From: Desmodesmus armatus
Lineage: Eukaryota; Chlorophyta; Chlorophyceae; Sphaeropleales; Scenedesmaceae
Assembly (NCBI GenBank): GCA_007449985.2
Contig: VIIQ02000619.1
Location: 186,001 to 250,000 of the forward strand
Direction of reading: 5' to 3'
Length of the DNA stretch: 64,000 nucleotides
Shown here: piece by piece, positions 60,501-64,000 of the stretch
Numbering within the stretch: the stretch's first letter is position 1
How the letters are laid out: each line of letters begins with the position of its first letter
Notes under the pieces: generated by a model
What the model saw: the letters and a program-made list of their open reading frames with translations, nothing else
Databases searched by the model: none
What the model was told of the DNA's origin: nothing
Translations under genes and position numbers: made by a program

Positions 60501-60534
60501 AGTGCACACACCCAGAACCTGGGCACTTGTGCAC
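51522..60534 (-). CDS. SET-domain protein (putative lysine methyltransferase)
   Basis: Nine exons: 60534-59917, 58851-58702, 57429-57178, 56066-55578, 54757-54618, 53743-53607, 53223-52929, 52607-52372, 51669-51522. Exon 2 is 150 nt where the phases need 151; with that base the product is about 821 residues. Order: Ser-rich disordered N-terminus; acidic stretch; helix [17 protein letters not shown]; then a split SET domain with the SAM-binding [10 protein letters not shown] motif (about 344), a long Gln/Ser insert, [10 protein letters not shown] (about 531-538), [17 protein letters not shown] (about 553-569) and post-SET cysteines CSCSRC. A helical C-terminus follows, as in SMYD-like and TPR-SET proteins. 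No MYND finger is seen. SET enzymes methylate protein lysines using S-adenosylmethionine; the substrate is unknown. TGA at the 52372 boundary is avoided by splicing to the last exon, which restores a helical tail. Confidence 0.85.
51634..51990. repeat. Copies of SET last-exon 5' edge
   Basis: CACCAAACCTGGC....CCCTGCAGGGACGATGCGCA at 51649-51683, which spans the last-exon acceptor, recurs at 51920-51952 as CACCAAACCTGGCTTTGGC with CTGCAGGGACAATGCGCA. TTGGCACCAG and CAGAGCCA blocks also recur between 51880 and 52035. The upstream copy keeps a CAG acceptor but soon meets a stop. Confidence 0.75.
52283..52320. repeat. Partial copy of the dispersed element
   Basis: ACTACTACTTCACTCCAGTA followed by GGATCAGGGCTTC resembles the 5' part of the elements at 2877 and 51309. 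It lies in the last SET intron. Short and uncertain. Confidence 0.3.
53566..53591. repeat. Short interstitial telomere-like CCCTAAA sequence
   Basis: AACCCTAAACCCCACCCTAA followed by CCCTG in the intron downstream of SET exon 6. It resembles degenerate plant/algal telomere units (TTTAGGG reversed) but is too short to call a telomeric array. Confidence 0.4.
53660..54135. repeat. Three copies of SET exon 6 5' edge (RAGRDIPAG block)
   Basis: Exon 6 begins at 53743 with [20 protein letters not shown]. Upstream copies begin near 53912 ([11 protein letters not shown], then a small gap, TLSYLGPQ) and 54132 ([20 protein letters not shown]). Period is about 170 and 220 bp, and each is preceded by a CTGCAG acceptor. 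Poly-G/C tracts fill the spacers. Confidence 0.9.
54540..54690. repeat. Two copies of SET exon 5 3' edge (NHSC motif)
   Basis: The catalytic-motif exon edge ([13 protein letters not shown] to donor GTGAGT at 54617) is copied just downstream at about 54545-54592 as INHSC followed by degraded sequence and a GTGAGT donor. Confidence 0.8.
54735..55140. repeat. Three copies of SET exon 5 5' edge
   Basis: The exon start GTGAGGAGTTTGAGGATCC with a CTGCAG acceptor (54757) recurs near 54853 (CTGCAG then GTGAGTTTGAGGATCC) and 55120 (full match, reading GEEFEDPP). All keep the acceptor. Confidence 0.85.
55960..56570. repeat. Three copies of SET exon 4 5' edge (GRG motif)
   Basis: The exon start at 56066 encodes [20 protein letters not shown]. 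Upstream copies start near 56299 ([20 protein letters not shown]) and 56528 ([20 protein letters not shown]), spaced about 230 bp, each with an acceptor. The intron blocks between them (ACACCAATAAACACATGTTT and CGTCCAGAGCTGGCTTGTGT) are repeated too. Confidence 0.93.
56735..57260. repeat. Three copies of SET exon 3 3' edge
   Basis: The exon end ([13 protein letters not shown], donor GTATGTGG at 57177) recurs at about 56945-57010 ([11 protein letters not shown]) and, frame-degraded, at about 56745-56820. Intron blocks CTGCAGCTCCCACTCC / CTGCAGCTTCCACTCC match as well. Period is about 235 and 200 bp. Confidence 0.85.
57345..57700. repeat. Two copies of SET exon 3 5' edge
   Basis: [18 protein letters not shown] starts exon 3 at 57429. 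An upstream copy at 57684-57604 encodes [20 protein letters not shown] and has its own CCCACAG acceptor, about 255 bp away. The copy runs into intron after about 80 nt. Confidence 0.92.
58025..58805. repeat. Four copies of SET exon 2 3' half (acidic block)
   Basis: The acidic exon end ([20 protein letters not shown] then donor) is present at 58702-58800 as the exon proper, with copies ending near 58460, 58241 and 58032. Spacing is about 240, 220 and 210 bp. Three of the four keep a GTGAGC donor; the outermost has GTGAAG. The three intronic copies have CCTCCCCCTC where the exon has CCTCCCCTC. Confidence 0.93.
58810..59640. repeat. Three copies of SET exon 2 5' edge
   Basis: [12 protein letters not shown] with the acceptor CTTCCTCAG (58851) recurs at 59091-59048 ([12 protein letters not shown]) and, weaker, at about 59634-59596. 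A longer unit with GCATGGTTGGAGGGATTGAG at 59218 and 59493 lies between them. Confidence 0.88.
59350..59920. repeat. Duplicated intron start after SET exon 1
   Basis: About 95 bp just inside intron 1 (GCATGCCCCTGACATTCAAG, CTGCTGCCTTTGTCCTGCC, 59822-59916) is repeated at about 59374-59470. The copy has CTAAAT where the true donor has GTAAAT, so its donor is dead. Confidence 0.9.
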
Positions 60535-61162
60535 AAGGTGAAGAGCGCTTTCAAAACCACATTTCTGATCAACTCAGTAACTGTACATGTATCTGTATGT
60601 TGTTTGGGTGGGTTGATCACCAAGGGGTTCTGTCGAGGTTCATTCTCATGCTTTGCTGTGTTGCTGTGTGTGGCATTCAAAAGTGTGTTTGAGTGATGTA
60701 CTGGCTGACTGTCTGTAGCACGCTGCTTTGGTGCACAACACAACCAACCAGCAGCGCCTGGATTCAGTGTTTGCAGCCTCTGTGAGCATATCCCAGGTAA
60801 GTGGGTGTGAAGTTAACCAAATTTGACACGCTTGGGCGTTGTATCCGTGGCATGGGTTCATGTCCATTGGTGGAACCGAACGTGCCTCGCATCGATGGTG
60901 CTGCATATTGCATCATGGCAGTTTGCTGCACGTGCACAGCCTGTTAGAGCTTTGCAATACTGTGTCCAAGCATCAGTGAGTCTGCACCTGCACTTGCAAC
61001 CTGCTACCACCTGTCTGCTGCTCTCCAGGCTCTCCCCGCTCTCCCACATCAGGTGGTGGTGTGCAGCACACCTGCAGGCAGCTCAAGCTCCTGATCAGCC
61101 TTACACACGCGCAGCTGCGGTCCCTGTCTCAAGCCAGCAGCAGCAGGTGTCAATCAAACAGC
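60535..61162. promoter_or_regulatory. Divergent promoter region, SET (-) / J-protein (+)
   Basis: About 630 bp between opposed start codons; 5' UTRs of both lie here, possibly with a 5' UTR intron on the plus side (GTAAGT at about 60797). No defined element recognised. Confidence 0.5.
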
Positions 61163-64000
61163 ATGGGGGATGTCGCCAATAAAGATGAAGCTTTCAAGTG
61201 CATAGACATCGCACGTGATGCTCTCAAAGCAGGAGAGCACGCACGGGCTGAAAAGTTTGCTGCTAAGGCACTCAAGCTGTACAGGTGTAGCCAGGTGAGG
61301 CTCTAGGGCTTCTTCTCCACACAACTGCTGGGTATCGTAGGCAGCTCCACAGATCACACGCCCCCAGGCAGCTGATGGGTACCTAGTGTTTACCTCCGCC
61401 ACATGCAGTCGGTCAGTCTTGTCAGCCTCTGTTTCCTCCAACTCAGTACTGTGCTTGCTGATGTATGTTGACAACACAAGCAGTACCCTGCAGCCCAGAC
61501 TGAGTTCCCCAAGCCGAAGGCAGCCCCCAACCCCCTCATTCCCCCTGGTGTCATACTTGCAGATGCCGCTTGCTGTGTGCACCCCTCCCACCATGTTCCC
61601 CTCCCTTCCTCACCCCCCTTCCTCTCACCACATGCACCCTCTGTGCCCATGTTGCGCCTCTCCACGTGACTCAAACTTACTTTCTGCCTTCCGCATCTGT
61701 GTATACGCACCTTGCCCCCGCCCCCCGTCCTGCAGACGGAGTCCTTAGTGCTTCAGGTGCAGGTGTACATAGCAGAGCGCACACGCAGCCCTGGCGCAGC
61801 AGACACGCCACAGCCAGCACGCCCCTCCCCCAGCAGCAACGGCACAGCACAGCAGCACTCTCGCCACCAGGAGCAGCAGCACGATCGCACCAGCACACAC
61901 CACCACCACAGCAGTAGACCGCAACAGCACCAGCAGCAGCAGCACGCGCACCATACCAGCGAGCGCAGCCGCCAGCAGCACCCAAGCAGCAGCGCGCAGC
62001 GGCAGCAAGGCAGCAGCGCGCACAGGCAGCAGCAGCAGCAACACCCGCGCGGCATGGGGGGCAGCGAGGGATTGCGGCACAGAGCGGCAGCAGCAGCACC
62101 GGAGCCTCCTGTGCAGGAGGATCCCTCCGTGACCCCAGAGCAGCGCAAGGTGGTGCAGCAGATCCTAGCGGCCAAGTCCTTTTACGACGTCATGGGGGTG
62201 GCCAAGGATGCAACGGAAGCGGATGTAAAGTCTGCATACAAGAAGGTCAGTGCGGGGCTGGGCAGCAACATGATGATGCTGTTGTGCCTGCTGCTCCCGC
62301 GGACCTGCTGCAGCTGATCCAGCAGAACCAGGTGTTTGAAATGACATGTTGTGCGAGCTGTTGGACAGCAGCAGCAGCAGTTGCCTCACCACCGACACTT
62401 GCGTACATCCCCGGACCATCGCACACAGACTACATACTTGAGTATCCTGTCCGCACTTGAGTTCATGGCCTGTCCACGGTATTGCCGCCGCTGCCGTGCG
62501 TCCGCTGGCGTCCCTCGGTGCGGCTGCACCTCAACAAGACGACAGCTGCTCAGCTGTATACCTCACAGCTGTATCGCACTGTTCCGGCCTCACCCAGCCT
62601 GCTGACCCTTCCTGTGCCCTGCTGTCTCGCCTCCCCCCGCAGCTTGCGCTGCGGCTGCAACCTGACAAGAGCAAAGCCGTGCAGCATCACACCTCACCAC
62701 CCTGTCCAAGTGTGCCCCCCCCCCCTCCCCCCCTTCTCCCCCTACTGTCACTCCTGCTCGCCCGCTGACTCTGCTGTTCCAACACCTGGCTGCTCTCCCC
62801 CCCCCCTCCTGCTGCCCCCCCCCCCCCACACACCCACACCCACACAGCTTGCGTTGCGTCTGCACCCTGACAAGAACAAGGCGCTCAAGGCTGACGAGGC
62901 CTTCAAGCTGCTGTCCAAGGCCTTCTCATGCCTCAGCAACGCAGACAAACGGGCGTACTATGACAGGTGCGCGAGGACTGCGGTTGTGCAGCCTGTGCAT
63001 GCGTGTTGTGTGCAGCATGCGTTGTGAGGCTGCTGGTGTGCCACCGCGGTGGTGCTGTGTCGCCGCAGCTGTGGTGTCTGGTCTGACAAGCATGCCTCTT
63101 TTTTGTGTCGATAGCAGGTCGTCAATAGTACAAGTGTTGTGGACACTTCCCATATGTGTTGCGTTGCATGCCGGACAGTTCCCGTATGTGGTTGTGTCGC
63201 ATGCCACATATGCGCAACGTTGCCAGTTTCAAGGGCAGGGATAGTGTTGTTGAGCAGACCACGCATCACACATCAGGGCGGCAGGGTGCGTGTACTTATT
63301 GAATTCACTGCTGCGTCTGTGTGGTTGCAGGACGGGCTTCGAGAACAGCTCAGCAGCGCAGGCGGCAGCAGCCAGCCGGCGCAGCCAGCACAGCAGCGGC
63401 ATGAGCAACGGCATGGGCAACGGGGCATTCTTCTACAGCGGAGCGGACGAGTTTGACCCTGAAGAAATCTTCAATGCCTTCTTTGGGTGGGTGTGGCTGC
63501 TGTGATACGACAAATAGCTACATAGCTGCTGGGGTATTGTGTGCTGGGGGGGGGGGTCAAGCTTTGGCATGTAGGATCTAGGGTTTTTGGAGAGATGCAT
63601 GCGTGCTGCACAATGGCGTGTAACAGTCTTGCTGTACGGCGAACATTACTGCTGCAGAAGCATGATGTCCCCATCCGTAGCTGCCTTTGCATGCCTAGCT
63701 GCTGCTGCACCCCCACAGTCGGTGCTTGTGGATGAGGGACACAACGGGCTGCAAGTGCTTGCTGTACTATGGGACCCCACTGGACTTGCCGCAGGGTGTG
63801 GCGCGCATGTCAGCCTGGTAAACCCAAGCCAAGCCAGGGTGAGGTGTAGAAATTGACCCACAAACACTTTTCCAACAAGCTGTTGCTATGTCTTGTGCTG
63901 CTGTGCTGTTGCAGAGCTGGTGCGTTCCACCCTCACGCGTCGCGCGTGTTCAGGTCGCAGTTTGGCGGCTACGCGCAGCAGCAGCAGCAGCGGCAGCAGC
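61163..64000 (+). CDS. DNAJB12/14-type J-domain protein, 3' end beyond right edge
   Basis: Type III Hsp40 co-chaperone; family members are ER-membrane anchored and recruit Hsp70 for quality control. Exons 61163-61294, 61736-62245, 62848-62966, 63331-63486 and 63915 to the edge. The N-terminus MGDVANKDEAFKCIDIARDA and the helix to LKLY are the family's opening motif. A His/Gln/Ser-rich spacer follows. The J-domain runs from KSFYDVMGVAKDATEADVKS through LALRLHPDKNKALKADEAFK (HPD at about 220-222) to ADKRAYYDR. Next come a Gly/Ser region and DEFDPEEIFNAFFG, diagnostic of the group. The last visible exon reads GAFHPHASRVFRSQFGGYAQ before the window ends. The transmembrane and DUF1977 regions expected downstream are outside. 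About 330 residues are visible. Confidence 0.9.
62509..62890. repeat. Decoy copies of the J-domain HPD exon edge
   Basis: Exon 3 starts at 62848 with LALRLHPDKNKAL. A copy at 62642 with an intact CGCAG acceptor reads LALRLQPDKSKA (TTGCGCTGCGGCTGCAACC), with His changed to Gln in the HPD motif. A third fragment at about 62518-62540 reads VRLHLNK. Both upstream copies decay after about 40 nt. Confidence 0.88.

Overview
This is nuclear DNA from a eukaryote, almost certainly a chlorophycean green alga. Every protein-coding gene I can reconstruct is broken by GT-AG introns, with up to 25 exons. Long exons carry CAG-driven Gln/Ala/Ser runs. TGTAA motifs sit downstream of several stop codons, as is usual for Chlamydomonas-type algae. 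One gene encodes an octotricopeptide-repeat (OPR) protein, a family greatly expanded in these algae. No prokaryotic feature, rRNA, tRNA, CRISPR array or intact transposon was seen. The species cannot be fixed from sequence alone.

Nine genes are supported, left to right: (1) a type II metacaspase on the minus strand whose 3' end runs off the left edge; (2) a MYND zinc-finger protein, minus; (3) an NYN-domain putative ribonuclease with a very long disordered tail, minus; (4) an OPR organelle RNA-binding protein, minus; (5) the coatomer beta-prime (COPI) subunit, plus, 25 exons over 13 kb; (6) a Gln-rich coiled-coil protein, minus; (7) an armadillo-like protein, plus; (8) a SET-domain protein, minus; (9) a DNAJB12/14-type J-protein, plus, cut by the right edge. 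For genes 1, 3, 4, 5, 6, 7, 8 and 9 the exon boundaries were chained by splice site and reading phase. The chain closes in frame except where single bases appear to be missing. The genes do not form a pathway; they are ordinary neighbours arranged as divergent pairs (24.9-25.4, 44.8-45.3, 60.5-61.2 kb) and convergent pairs (38.5-39.8, 50.9-51.5 kb).

The striking feature is in the introns. In five of the nine genes (metacaspase, beta-prime-COP, armadillo, SET, J-protein) introns hold degenerate tandem copies of the neighbouring exon edge, together with its splice site and part of the intron. Units are about 50-260 bp and occur in 2-4 copies. The SET gene shows this at nearly every junction. 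The four long-exon genes (MYND, NYN, OPR, coiled-coil) lack it. This looks like a recurrent process of intron growth by local tandem duplication that leaves decoy splice sites and pseudo-exons.

A second pattern is a set of four one-base deficits that break otherwise intact frames (MYND, beta-prime-COP twice, SET). One is directly exposed by comparison with its intronic copies. These look like consensus errors or very recent lesions rather than old pseudogenes.
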